This document shows, in pieces, positions 16,822 to 26,195 of a stretch of 64,000 nucleotides of DNA (its first letter is position 1; each line of letters starts with the position of its first letter). The notes beneath the pieces were generated by a model. It searched no databases and was not told the DNA's origin. It saw nothing but the letters and a program-made list of their open reading frames with translations. Source of the stretch: Escherichia sp. E4742 (GTDB taxonomy: Bacteria > Pseudomonadota > Gammaproteobacteria > Enterobacterales > Enterobacteriaceae); the NCBI RefSeq assembly GCF_005843885.1, contig NZ_CP040443.1, positions 1,240,001-1,304,000 of the forward strand. Reading direction: 5' to 3'. The translations under genes were made by a program, and so were the position numbers.

Positions 16822-17996
16822 GCTTTGCTCGCCTCATGACGATTATGATCGTTTTGTTTTAAAGGAGGAAGTATCGGCAGTAGACGAATGAGTACGATGT
16901 AAGCGCAAATCTCAATAGCCACAAAACCAATAGAAATCAACAGTTCTTCCCAGGTCGGGAAGTAGGCGTAACCGCCGCCCGGGTTGAATGCCACCAGCGA
17001 ATAGGTCAGACGCCAGGTTGCACAACCTAACAGCGCGCTCAGTGCCGACAGGAACAACATGCGGGAATCATTACGCAGCTTCGCCACACGTAGAACGACC
17101 AGCGGGAAGAGCATCAGCAGGACTTCAATCCAGAACATCACGGAGTAGAAGTCACCGGCAAACGCTAACGACAGCTTGTCGCGATAGATAAGCTCGCCAA
17201 AGCGCAGCACGATGAAAATCGCCAGCAACACACTGATGGTGTTGGTCAGCTTGACGAACAGGCTCTTTTCATCTGGACCGTTGCCACGCAGACCCGCCTG
17301 CACCAGCGAACCTTCAAAGATGACAATCGAGAAGCCCATGATGAACGCCGTCAGCAGCGAGAACAGCGGCAACATTTCATAGCTCTGCCACAGCGGATGC
17401 ACTTTGTAGCCCGCCGAGATCATCAGCGACCCCATTGAAGACTGGTGCATAGTCGGCAGCAGCGCGCCAAGTGCAATGATGAAGAACATCACCTTGTTCA
17501 GACGCTTGAGAGAAACCTTCCAGCCCAGACGTTCAAACAATGCCGGAGCAAACTCCAGTGCCATCACGCCGATGTAGATGGTCATACAGACCGCCGTCTC
17601 GAACAGTACCGAGTTCACGTTGAAGTGACCCGGAATGTAGAAGTACGGCAGGTTCCAGTAGCGACCCACGTCGATAGTGATCGACAGGCCACCCAGTGAG
17701 TAACCGAACAGACTCGCCAACAGCGCCGGACGCACCAGCGGATGGTATTGTCCACGGTTAAAGACGTATACCGCCCACGCCAGCGCCCAGCCGCCACAGG
17801 CGAAGCCGGTGCCGATCAGCAGGTCAAACGCGATCCACACGCCCCACGGGAAGCCGCCGTTCAGGTCAGAGACAGAGCCCAGACCGAACACCAGACGCTT
17901 CACAATCAGGAGCATACAGATGACGATTAACGGTCCAAAAATCATGACCGGTTTACTGATGATTTTGCCGCCCAGCGGTTGTGGATCATGACTCAT
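16818..17996 (-). CDS. hybB: HybB, hydrogenase-2 membrane subunit (NrfD-like)
   Basis: A 392-aa integral membrane protein of the NrfD/PsrC family with about ten membrane segments. It links the ferredoxin-like HybA to the menaquinone pool and is needed for proton-coupled electron flow. It overlaps hybA by 11 bases and hybC by 4. Length and residues such as [10 protein letters not shown] near the N-terminus agree with HybB. Confidence 0.96.
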
Positions 17997-18972
17997 GATC
18001 GTCTCCTCCGTCGTGATGGTCGTTTTTGGTGTTGCGACGAACCAGCACGGTTAAGCCCGCCAGCACGGCCAGTGGTAGCATCATGCCTTTATACAGGGTG
18101 TGTTGAATATTTTCAGAACGCGCACCGGTAGAAAGATCGTCCAGTTTCGGCAGGTCGAGATTTTCATAAGGCACACCCGTCAGTACCAGAACCTGAGTAC
18201 CGCCGCCCTCTTTCTCGCCGTACAGATGCGGATAATATTTCGGCACCGTGTGCAGGTAAGTGTCGCCAGATTTCAGCGTCTGACGCGGATAGTGGTATTC
18301 GCTACCAGGCTTCAGCGCCAGACGTTTTTTCGCCTCCGCCATCAGCTCTTCACGCGTACCAAAAATCACCGCGCCCGCCGGGCATACTTCTACACAGCCA
18401 GGCAGACCGCCTTTATCGAGACGTTCCACACCTTTCTGGTTGCACAGCTCGCACTTATGCAGCGCACCAAACGGGTTGTTGTAGTCGTACTTCGGCACGT
18501 TGTACGGACAGGCAACCATGCAGTAACGGCAGCCGGTGCACACGTCTTTGTCGTAATGGACAATGCCGGTTTTCGGATCTTTTTTCAGTGCAGAGACCGG
18601 GCACACAGAGACACAGTTCGGATCGACGCAGTGCATACACTGTTTCTTAATGTACGCGTAGCCGTTCTCTTCCTGGTCTTTGTTGACGCCCGTGCCGCTG
18701 GTCCACACTTGAATAATGTTATTGGTGTACGGCGACAGTTTGTCGTTGTTCGACCAGGTCTGTTCCCCTTGCGGGTTACGTTCAGGGAAGTTGATATCCT
18801 GACACTTGGTGACGCAAGCCTGACAGCCTACGCACAAGGTCGAGTCGTACAACATCCCCAGCGATCCCGGAATTGGCGGGCGGTTTTCAGCAGCCGCATG
18901 ACTGACAGACGGCAGTGCGCCCGTCAGCAATGCCCCGCAGGAGGCTGCTTTAATAAAATTACGTCTGTTCAC
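17986..18972 (-). CDS. hybA: HybA, hydrogenase-2 four-cluster ferredoxin subunit
   Basis: A 328-aa Tat-exported iron-sulfur protein. The N-terminus has a twin-arginine motif (NRRNFIKAA) and a hydrophobic stretch cut near SHAAA. Four cysteine groups bind 4Fe-4S clusters: [35 protein letters not shown] and a CELC...GCVEVC set. A single hydrophobic segment near the C-terminus (about 294-312) anchors it in the membrane. It starts 2 bases after hybO and passes electrons between HybO and HybB. Confidence 0.97.
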
Positions 18973-18974
18973 GG

Positions 18975-20093
18975 TTATTCTCCCCGTGAGTCAGCGTTAT
19001 CTTTCTTTTGCTGACGCCCCAGTTCACGCACCGCCATCACGCTGACACCGGCAACCAGCCCAACCACACCGCCGAGCAAACCGATAGCGCCCGCAGAGAC
19101 GTTGCCGCCTTCTTTAGCGTTGACGTCCGGTTTTTGTGAACGCGGCGTCTGGTTTTCGACGTTGGCAAGCTGATGGATGCCTTTATGGAAGCCGATACCT
19201 TCTTCGTTACAGCCATAGCACGGGTGACCAATCGCCACCGGCCACACGCCGCCAACGTCGCAGAATTGCAGCGTTGAGCAGTTGCCGTAAGTTTCTGGCC
19301 CTTTACAGCCGAGGTGGTACAGGCACCAGCCTTCGCGGTGGCCATCATCACCGAACTCTTTGGCAAAACGACCAGCATCAAAGTGCGGACGACGTTCACA
19401 GTGTTCGTGAATCAGACGACCATAGGCGAAGGTCGGACGGTTTTTGTCATCCAGTTTCGGCGGTTTGCCGTAAGTGATGATGTGCGCAACGGTCGCGAGG
19501 AAGTTGTGCGGGTTTGGCGGGCAGCCAGGAATGTTGATTACAGTTTTGCCTGGCAGAACTTCTTGCAGGCTGACCGCGCCGGTTGGGTTAACTCCAGCTG
19601 CGGCAACACCGCCCCACGCGGAGCAGGAACCGATAGCGATAATTGCTGCTGCGCCTTCTGCCGCTTTGCGGATGTGGTCCACAATCGGCTCACCGGCAAC
19701 CATACAATAAATACCGTTATCTTTTAATGGGATGGAACCATCCACCACTAACACATACTGCCCTTTGTACTTCTCAAGTGCGTTGTGTTTGTTCTCTTCA
19801 ACCTGATGGCCGAAGGCGGCAGAAAGCACTTCGTGATACTCCAGAGAGATAGTCTCCAGCACGAGGTTTTCTACCGTTGGATGCGTCGCACGAAGCAGAG
19901 ATTCCGTACAACCGGTGCATTCCTGCGCGCCAATCCAGATAACCGGCGGGCGCTGCGGGTTAGTGACCGATTCGGCCATCTCTGCGGCGGCTTTGCTACT
20001 TAACCCCATGGTGGCGGCTAATGCTGCACAAAGCTTCATGAAATCACGACGATTAATGCCGTGAGAATGGATGAGGGTGTTATCTCCAGTCAT
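18975..20093 (-). CDS. hybO: HybO, hydrogenase-2 small subunit
   Basis: A 372-aa Fe-S small subunit with a Tat signal (NRRDFMKLC, cut near residue 37) that carries the whole HybOC dimer to the periplasm. Cysteines for the proximal cluster begin at QECTGCTES; the medial and distal clusters use the Cys-rich region of about residues 215-290. One C-terminal membrane helix (about 330-352) follows. It is first in the hyb operon; the promoter must lie in 20094-20281. Expression in E. coli is anaerobic, but I could not place an FNR site with confidence. Confidence 0.97.
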   Translation of the reverse strand: MTGDNTLIHSHGINRRDFMKLCAALAATMGLSSKAAAEMAESVTNPQRPPVIWIGAQECTGCTESLLRATHPTVENLVLETISLEYHEVLSAAFGHQVEENKHNALEKYKGQYVLVVDGSIPLKDNGIYCMVAGEPIVDHIRKAAEGAAAIIAIGSCSAWGGVAAAGVNPTGAVSLQEVLPGKTVINIPGCPPNPHNFLATVAHIITYGKPPKLDDKNRPTFAYGRLIHEHCERRPHFDAGRFAKEFGDDGHREGWCLYHLGCKGPETYGNCSTLQFCDVGGVWPVAIGHPCYGCNEEGIGFHKGIHQLANVENQTPRSQKPDVNAKEGGNVSAGAIGLLGGVVGLVAGVSVMAVRELGRQQKKDNADSRGE

Positions 20094-20281
20094 TTATTGT
20101 TATTCCGTTGCGAAGACCTGGCATATATTTTGCCTCAACCGCAAAATCAATAATGCGATCGATGCGCCATTTACCACACATTTATTATGGTTATCATTAC
20201 AATGATACTGCGGCGGGGCGCTAAAACGAAGGGAATAAGCATTAGTGTAATTAATTAAAGCAAGATAATACGTATGTTTGA

Positions 20282-20569
20282 TCAATTTTCGAGGCGATAA
20301 CCAGCCATAAAAAAGCGCAACGTAGAACAGGAATTATTCTCACGAAAGAAATCCATTACCATCTCTTTATCCAGCCCATAACGGCGCGTCAGAATACCCG
20401 CTTCCCAGGCGCTGAGCTGTCGATCACCGGTCTTTTCATACATCCGGTGCGAGTAGCCTAATACAAAACCACGTTTATAATCGGCGCAAAATTTAGTCAC
20501 ATTAACTGCACTGTCGGCATGCGTTGCTTTTAATCCTGCCATTAAGCCTTTACCGAAATGGTTATTCAT
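20282..20569 (-). CDS. yghW: YghW, small DUF2623 protein
   Basis: A 95-aa soluble protein of unknown function, the same length as E. coli YghW. It has a Gly-containing N-terminus and a helical body with [15 protein letters not shown] near residue 28. A GAGG ribosome-binding site precedes the ATG. It is upstream of hybO in the same direction, separated by 188 bases, so it is not obviously part of the hyb operon. Confidence 0.85.
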
Positions 20570-20687
20570 CGTTTACCTCAAACGTTATATATCAGTATAT
20601 ATAGCGATATTTTAGGCAAACTCCGACTTTTACGCACGCTATTTTTTCCTGCACATGTAGGACGTTATCCTTTAAGGGATAAACACA

Positions 20688-21575
20688 TCAGGAAAGATAT
20701 TTATCGAACCATGTCAGCGTCCTTTGCCAGGCAAGATCGGCGGCTGATTTGTCATAACGTGGCGTGGAATCATTATGGAATCCATGGTTAACCCCCGGAT
20801 AAATATACGCTTCATAGACTTTGTTATTGGCCTTCAACGCCGCCTCGTAAGCGGGCCAACCCTCGTTGATTCGGGTATCCAGTTCCGCGTAGTGGAGCAG
20901 TAAAGGCGCTTCGATCTTCGCCACATCGGCAGTGGGTGCCTGACGACCATAAAACGGCACCGCGCAGGCCAGTTCCGGATACGCCACGGCAGCCGCGTTC
21001 GAGACACCACCGCCATAGCAAAATCCGGTTATGCCAACTTTGCCCGAGGCTTGGGGATAGCGTTGCATAAACTCAATTGCGGCAAAGAAATCATTCATCA
21101 GTTTGGTTGGATCAATCTGCTGTTGCAGTTCGCGGCCTTTATCATCATTTCCCGGGTAACCACCCACGGAGCTTAAACCGTCTGGCGCCAGAGCGATGTA
21201 TCCCGCCTTCGCCACTCGCCGCGCCACGTCTTCGATATACGGATTCAGCCCACGATTCTCATGCACCACCACCACAGCGGGTGTTTTGTCGCTCATCTTC
21301 GCGGGCTTCACCAGGTAACCCCGTACTTCGCCGTGACCATTTGGCGAAGGATACGTGATGTACTCAGCGACAATCTCCGGGTCAGTAAACTCCACCTGGG
21401 TCGCCCAAGTGTAATTTGGCTTGAGCAAATCAAACAACGCTAACGCCGTCATCCCTCCCACCGCGTACTTCGCTGCCAGGTTGAGAAACTCACGTTTTGA
21501 TATTTTCCCATGAGCGTAATAGTCGTAGTAATCCAGCAACTCTTGCGGAAAATCTTTGGCGGTCAAACGCGGCAT
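20688..21575 (-). CDS. yghX: YghX, dienelactone-hydrolase-family protein (intact)
   Basis: A 295-aa alpha/beta hydrolase. The nucleophile elbow GFCYGGG has a cysteine, with Asp in HYAELDTRIN and His in GVNHGFH, the Cys-Asp-His triad of dienelactone hydrolases. A Tat-like SKREFLNLAAKYAVGG segment lies near residue 26. I set the start at 21575, which is preceded by GAGGAA; the frame is open 39 bases further. As I remember, yghX is disrupted in K-12, but here no frameshift or stop is present. Substrate unknown. Confidence 0.86.
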   Translation of the reverse strand: MPRLTAKDFPQELLDYYDYYAHGKISKREFLNLAAKYAVGGMTALALFDLLKPNYTWATQVEFTDPEIVAEYITYPSPNGHGEVRGYLVKPAKMSDKTPAVVVVHENRGLNPYIEDVARRVAKAGYIALAPDGLSSVGGYPGNDDKGRELQQQIDPTKLMNDFFAAIEFMQRYPQASGKVGITGFCYGGGVSNAAAVAYPELACAVPFYGRQAPTADVAKIEAPLLLHYAELDTRINEGWPAYEAALKANNKVYEAYIYPGVNHGFHNDSTPRYDKSAADLAWQRTLTWFDKYLS

Positions 21576-21731
21576 CGTTTTATTCCTCAGCTGTTGTTTT
21601 TTTAAGCAAAGCATAAGCGCGTGTTTTTGCCCAGTTTTTCGTCACTCTGTGAGCGATGCTACGGGATACGCCCTGGTAAATCGCTAGACTAGAAACATTG
21701 TTTCGAAATTGAATGGTGGAAAGGAGATGTC

Positions 21732-22772
21732 ATGGTCTGGTTAGCGAATCCCGAACGTTACGGGCAAATGCAGTACCGCTATTGCGGAAAAAGCGGTTTA
21801 CGCCTGCCCGCGTTATCGCTCGGTTTATGGCACAATTTCGGTCACGTTAACGCGCTGGAATCACAGCGTGCGATTCTGCGCAAAGCTTTTGATTCAGGCA
21901 TTACGCACTTTGATTTAGCCAACAACTACGGCCCGCCTCCCGGCAGTGCGGAAGAGAACTTTGGTCGCCTGCTACGAGAGGATTTTGCTGCTTATCGCGA
22001 TGAGCTGATTATCTCTACCAAAGCCGGATACGATATGTGGCCCGGCCCATACGGCTCTGGCGGTTCACGTAAATACCTGCTCGCCAGCCTCGACCAAAGC
22101 CTGAAGCGCATGGGGCTGGAATATGTCGATATCTTTTACTCGCACCGTGTCGATGAAAATACGCCGATGGAAGAAACCGCCTCTGCGCTGGCTCATGCGG
22201 TGCAAAGTGGTAAGGCGCTGTATGTTGGGATCTCCTCTTACTCGCCAGAGCGGACGCAAAAAATGGTCGAGTTACTGCGCGAGTGGAAAATTCCGCTGTT
22301 AATTCATCAGCCTTCATACAATCTGCTCAACCGCTGGGTAGATAAAAGCGGCCTGCTGGATACCCTGGAAAATAACGGCATAGGCTGCATTGCCTTCACC
22401 CCATTGGCCCAGGGATTGCTGACCGGAAAATATCTCAACGGCATTCCTGAAGATTCACGGATGCATCGCGAAGGTCATAAAGTACGCGGCCTGACACCGA
22501 AAATGCTCACCGACGCTAACCTCAACAGCCTGCGGTTATTGAATGAAATGGCACAGCAGCGCGGTCAGTCTATGGCGCAAATGGCGTTAAGCTGGTTGCT
22601 GAAAGATGAGCGAGTGACGTCGGTATTGATTGGTGCCAGCCGTGCGGAGCAACTGGAGGAGAACGTGCAGGCATTGAATAATCTGGCGTTTAGTGCCGAA
22701 GAACTGGCGCAGATTGACCAGCATATTGCCGATGGCGAGCTAAACCTGTGGCAAGCATCTTCCGATAAATAA
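21732..22772 (+). CDS. gpr: L-glyceraldehyde 3-phosphate reductase (aldo-keto reductase)
   Basis: A 346-aa NADPH-dependent aldo-keto reductase (AKR14 type, also called YghZ); the E. coli enzyme reduces L-glyceraldehyde 3-phosphate and methylglyoxal. Seen are the family's catalytic Asp/Tyr in FDLANNYGPP, the Lys in STKAGYD and the His in YSHRVDE. It diverges from yghX and has a GGAAAGGAG ribosome-binding site. The long C-terminal NADPH loop (LIGASRAEQLEEN) is intact. Confidence 0.95.
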   Translation: MVWLANPERYGQMQYRYCGKSGLRLPALSLGLWHNFGHVNALESQRAILRKAFDSGITHFDLANNYGPPPGSAEENFGRLLREDFAAYRDELIISTKAGYDMWPGPYGSGGSRKYLLASLDQSLKRMGLEYVDIFYSHRVDENTPMEETASALAHAVQSGKALYVGISSYSPERTQKMVELLREWKIPLLIHQPSYNLLNRWVDKSGLLDTLENNGIGCIAFTPLAQGLLTGKYLNGIPEDSRMHREGHKVRGLTPKMLTDANLNSLRLLNEMAQQRGQSMAQMALSWLLKDERVTSVLIGASRAEQLEENVQALNNLAFSAEELAQIDQHIADGELNLWQASSDK

Positions 22773-22783
22773 CAAGTTCATAC

Positions 22784-22804
22784 CGGGCGCGAGAACCGCG
22801 CCCG
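22784..22804. terminator. Hairpin between convergent gpr and yqhA
   Basis: A 7-bp GC-only stem (CGGGCGC with GCGCCCG) around a 7-base loop sits midway between two converging genes; there is no strong U-run. Confidence 0.5.
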
Positions 22805-22811
22805 CATAAGA

Positions 22812-23375
<564 letters not shown>

Positions 23376-23496
23376 TCAACATATATGTTAAACCGTTGTC
23401 GCATAAATCCGAGGTTTAGGGATCTTCCTGGTTCCCTGATTAACGCATTGAGAGCGTCTACCCTTATAGGACGTTGAACCTGAAGGGAGAAAAGCG

Positions 23497-24381
23497 ATGT
23501 CTCATTTAAAAGACCCGACCACGCAGTATTACACTGGTGAATATCCCAAACAGAAACAACCAGCGCCCGGCATTCAGGCGAAGATGACGCCCGTGCCAGA
23601 TTGCGGCGAGAAAACCTATGTCGGTAGCGGTCGCCTGAAAGGTCGTAAAGCACTGGTGACAGGGAGCGATTCCGGAATCGGTCGCGCTGCCGCCATCGCT
23701 TACGCGCGTGAAGGAGCTGACGTGGCGATCAGTTATCTTCCCGTGGAAGAAGAAGATGCTAAGGATGTGAAAAAGATCATTGAAGAATGCGGACGCAAAG
23801 CCATTCTGCTGCCGGGCGATTTAAGCGATGAGAAATTTGCCCGTTCACTGGTTCACGACGCGCATAAGGCATTAGGCGGGCTGGATATTATGGCGCTGGT
23901 CGCCGGGAAACAGGTTGCCATTCCTGATATTGCAGACCTCACCAGCGAACAGTTTCAAAAGACCTTTGCCATTAACGTTTTCGCGCTGTTCTGGCTAACC
24001 CAGGAAGCAATTCCCCTGCTACCGAAAGGTGCCAGTATCATCACCACTTCGTCAATCCAGGCCTACCAGCCAAGCCCGCATTTGCTGGACTATGCGGCAA
24101 CGAAGGCGGCGATTCTGAACTACAGCCGTGGTCTGGCAAAACAGGTCGCGGAAAAAGGTATTCGGGTGAATATTGTCGCGCCAGGCCCTATCTGGACAGC
24201 TCTGCAAATTTCCGGCGGACAGACGCAGGATAAGATCCCGCAGTTTGGTCAGAAAACGCCGATGAAGCGTGCGGGGCAACCGGCGGAGCTGGCCCCTGTA
24301 TATGTTTATCTGGCAAGTCAGGAGTCGAGCTATGTCACCGCAGAAGTACACGGCGTGTGCGGCGGCGAGCATTTAGGCTAA
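23497..24381 (+). CDS. yghA: YghA, short-chain dehydrogenase/reductase
   Basis: A 294-aa NAD(P)-dependent oxidoreductase. The Rossmann motif TGSDSGIGRA lies near residue 55, and the catalytic YAATK (Tyr near 199, Lys 4 later) is preceded by a serine-rich ITTSS strand. It has the N-terminal extension of about 45 residues typical of the YghA/YhxC-like group. An AAGGGAG ribosome-binding site precedes the ATG. Substrate is not established. Confidence 0.93.
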   Translation: MSHLKDPTTQYYTGEYPKQKQPAPGIQAKMTPVPDCGEKTYVGSGRLKGRKALVTGSDSGIGRAAAIAYAREGADVAISYLPVEEEDAKDVKKIIEECGRKAILLPGDLSDEKFARSLVHDAHKALGGLDIMALVAGKQVAIPDIADLTSEQFQKTFAINVFALFWLTQEAIPLLPKGASIITTSSIQAYQPSPHLLDYAATKAAILNYSRGLAKQVAEKGIRVNIVAPGPIWTALQISGGQTQDKIPQFGQKTPMKRAGQPAELAPVYVYLASQESSYVTAEVHGVCGGEHLG

Positions 24382-24384
24382 AAA

Positions 24385-24413
24385 ATGCCCGGTTGTGAAA
24401 AGCAACCGGGCAT
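24385..24413 (+). terminator. Terminator after yghA
   Basis: A perfect 11-bp stem (ATGCCCGGTTG and its complement) and a 7-base loop begins three bases after the yghA stop, with an A-run in front. Confidence 0.75.
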
Positions 24414-24432
24414 CATCGTACTTTTAACGCTC

Positions 24433-24772
24433 GCCGGATGCGGCGTGAACGCCTTATCTGGTCTACCAGCTAGTGCAAATTCAACACGTTGCGATAGATT
24501 TGTAGGTCTGATAAGACGCGCCAGCGTCGCATCAGGCATTGTGCACCGAATGCCGGATGCGGCGTGAACGCCTTATCCAGCCTACATGCTCCTGCAAATT
24601 CAACATGTTGCGATAGATTTGTAGGTCTGATAAGACGCGCCAACGTCGCATCAGGCATTGTGCACCGAATGCTGGATGCGGCGTGAACGCCTTATCCAGC
24701 CTACATGCTCCTGCAAATTCAACATGTTGCGATAGATTTTGTAGGCCTGATAAGCGTAGAGCATCAGGCAAT
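24433..24772. repeat. BIME array: three REP-bearing units with 119-bp period
   Basis: The REP core (GC[CT]GGATGCGGCGTGAACGCC) occurs at 24433, 24552 and 24671, exactly 119 bases apart. Between cores each unit holds the same spacer (TGCAAATTCAACA[CT]GTTGCGATAG) and an opposite-facing REP arm (CTGATAAGACGCGCCA..GTCGCATCAGGCA); the last arm is shortened. This is a BIME-type array between convergent yghA and exbD. Such arrays bind gyrase/IHF or shield mRNA ends in E. coli. Confidence 0.9.
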
Positions 24773-24777
24773 TCTCT

Positions 24778-25203
24778 TTACTTCGCTTTGGCAGTTTCTT
24801 CGCCGACCAGACCAATCTTCAGGTAACCTGCCTGATGCAGCTTATCCATTACCTTCATCAACATCTCGTAGTCGACGGTTTTATCTGCACGGAAGAAGAT
24901 GGTGGTGTCTTTCTTACCTTCGGTTAACGCATTCAGCGCCGTAACCATCGTTTCATCGGTGACCGGATCGTTACCGATAAACATTGAGTTGTCCGCCTTC
25001 ACCGACAGATAAACCGGTTTTTCCGGGCGCGGCTGCGGCGTACTGGTAGAAGCAGGCAAGTTCACCTTCACATCTACCGTCGCTAACGGCGCCGCCACCA
25101 TAAAGATAATCAGCAGAACCAACATCACGTCGATAAACGGCGTCACGTTGATATCATGCATTTCGCCGTTATCGTCGAGGTTTTCGTTAAGATGCATTGC
25201 CAT
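24778..25203 (-). CDS. exbD: ExbD, TonB-system proton channel subunit
   Basis: A 141-aa inner-membrane protein with a short cytoplasmic N-terminus, one membrane helix (about 23-43) and a periplasmic domain. The helix begins with NVTPFIDVMLVLL, whose Asp25 is the proton-carrying residue. With ExbB it energises TonB for uptake of siderophores and vitamin B12. It is 6 bases after exbB. The FitA receptor in this window would depend on it. Confidence 0.97.
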   Translation of the reverse strand: MAMHLNENLDDNGEMHDINVTPFIDVMLVLLIIFMVAAPLATVDVKVNLPASTSTPQPRPEKPVYLSVKADNSMFIGNDPVTDETMVTALNALTEGKKDTTIFFRADKTVDYEMLMKVMDKLHQAGYLKIGLVGEETAKAK

Positions 25204-25209
25204 CGGACA

Positions 25210-25944
25210 TTATCCTGCGCGTAATTTTTGTGCAACACGAACCGGATGCGCAGCGGCGCAGGCTTCCAGATCCAGGTCACGGCTTTGCAGCAACAATACC
25301 TGCGCTGCGACATCGCCAAGCATCGCTTTAAAGCCGCCAATCTGGCGTGCAAATACGTTATAGATAACGACCGCCGGAATCGCTGCCACCAGACCGATTG
25401 CCGTTGCCAGCAACGCTTCTGCAATACCCGGTGCAACCACTGCCAGATTGGTAGTTTGCGTTTGCGCGATACCAATAAAGCTGTTCATGATGCCCCAGAC
25501 CGTACCAAACAGACCAACGAACGGCGAAATTGCGCCGATGGTAGCAAGATAACCGTTCCCGCGGCCCATTTGACGACCTACTGCGGCGACCCGACGCTCA
25601 AGGCGGAAACTGGTACGCTCTTTAATACCTTCGTTATCGTCGCTGCCTTCCGACAGTTCCAGCTCATTTTGCGCTTCATTGAGCAAATGCAGGCTTAAGC
25701 TTTTGCTACCAAAATCAGCGGCGATATCGCTGGCCTGGTTTAAAGAGCGTGCTTCAGCCAGCAGTTGCTGCTCGCGCTTCAGGCGACGCTTCTGGTTGAA
25801 GAACTCTACGCTCTTACTGAAGAAGATTGCCCAGGTGACTACGGAGGCCAAAATAAGCCCAATCATCACGCACTTAACGACAATATCGGCGTGCTGATAC
25901 ATACCCCAGACGGAAAGGTCCGTCTGCATTAAATTATTACCCAC
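25210..25944 (-). CDS. exbB: ExbB, TonB-system proton channel subunit
   Basis: A 244-aa membrane protein with three membrane segments (about 16-39, 128-155 and 162-194) and a large cytoplasmic loop between the first two. ExbB forms the pentamer around ExbD and couples proton flow to TonB. First gene of the exbBD operon; a Fur-like box precedes it. Confidence 0.97.
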   Translation of the reverse strand: MGNNLMQTDLSVWGMYQHADIVVKCVMIGLILASVVTWAIFFSKSVEFFNQKRRLKREQQLLAEARSLNQASDIAADFGSKSLSLHLLNEAQNELELSEGSDDNEGIKERTSFRLERRVAAVGRQMGRGNGYLATIGAISPFVGLFGTVWGIMNSFIGIAQTQTTNLAVVAPGIAEALLATAIGLVAAIPAVVIYNVFARQIGGFKAMLGDVAAQVLLLQSRDLDLEACAAAHPVRVAQKLRAG

Positions 25945-26003
25945 TGTGTATCTCCAGGACGCAAGTCACAAAATCTGCGCACAATAATATCAAAACGACG
26001 TCG

Positions 26004-26030
26004 AATTGATAGTCGTTCTCATTACTATTT
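26004..26030 (-). promoter_or_regulatory. Fur box upstream of exbBD
   Basis: The segment GATAGTCGTTCTCATTACTA, read on the minus strand as a run of NATGAGAACGACTATC, resembles the Fur consensus GATAATGATAATCATTATC. Fur control of exbBD is well established in E. coli, so the site would repress it when iron is plentiful. Confidence 0.65.
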
Positions 26031-26161
26031 GCATACTGCCGTACCTTTGCTTTCTTTTCTTTGCGTTTACGCAGTAAAAAAGTCACCAATACACCTTTTG
26101 CGAAATTTTTCTGCTTTATGCCAATTCTTCAGGATGCGCATGACCTCATTCGTGCTAGTTT

Positions 26162-26177
26162 AGACATCCAGACGTAT
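26162..26177 (+). promoter_or_regulatory. Tandem MetJ boxes upstream of metC
   Basis: Two adjacent 8-mers, AGACATCC and AGACGTAT, match the MetJ consensus AGACGTCT at 6 of 8 positions each, and lie 18 bases upstream of the metC ATG. MetJ with S-adenosylmethionine represses metC in E. coli. Confidence 0.75.
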
Positions 26178-26195
26178 AAAAACAGGAATCCCAAC

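Noticed and set aside
18100..19014. 304-aa plus-strand frame opposite hybA
   Set aside because: It is antisense to an Fe-S protein with four recognisable cysteine motifs; composition is that of a shadow frame.
20100..20285. 61-aa ORF between hybO and yghW
   Set aside because: Low-complexity, no ribosome-binding site, in the expected hyb promoter region.
24433..24772. CRISPR array
   Set aside because: The repeats have a 119-base period, include conserved palindromic REP cores, and spacers are nearly identical, unlike unique CRISPR spacers. No cas genes occur.
26061..26195. Extended MetC start
   Set aside because: The upstream frame is open but contains the MetJ operator and lacks a good ribosome-binding site; the ATG at 26196 matches the known protein.
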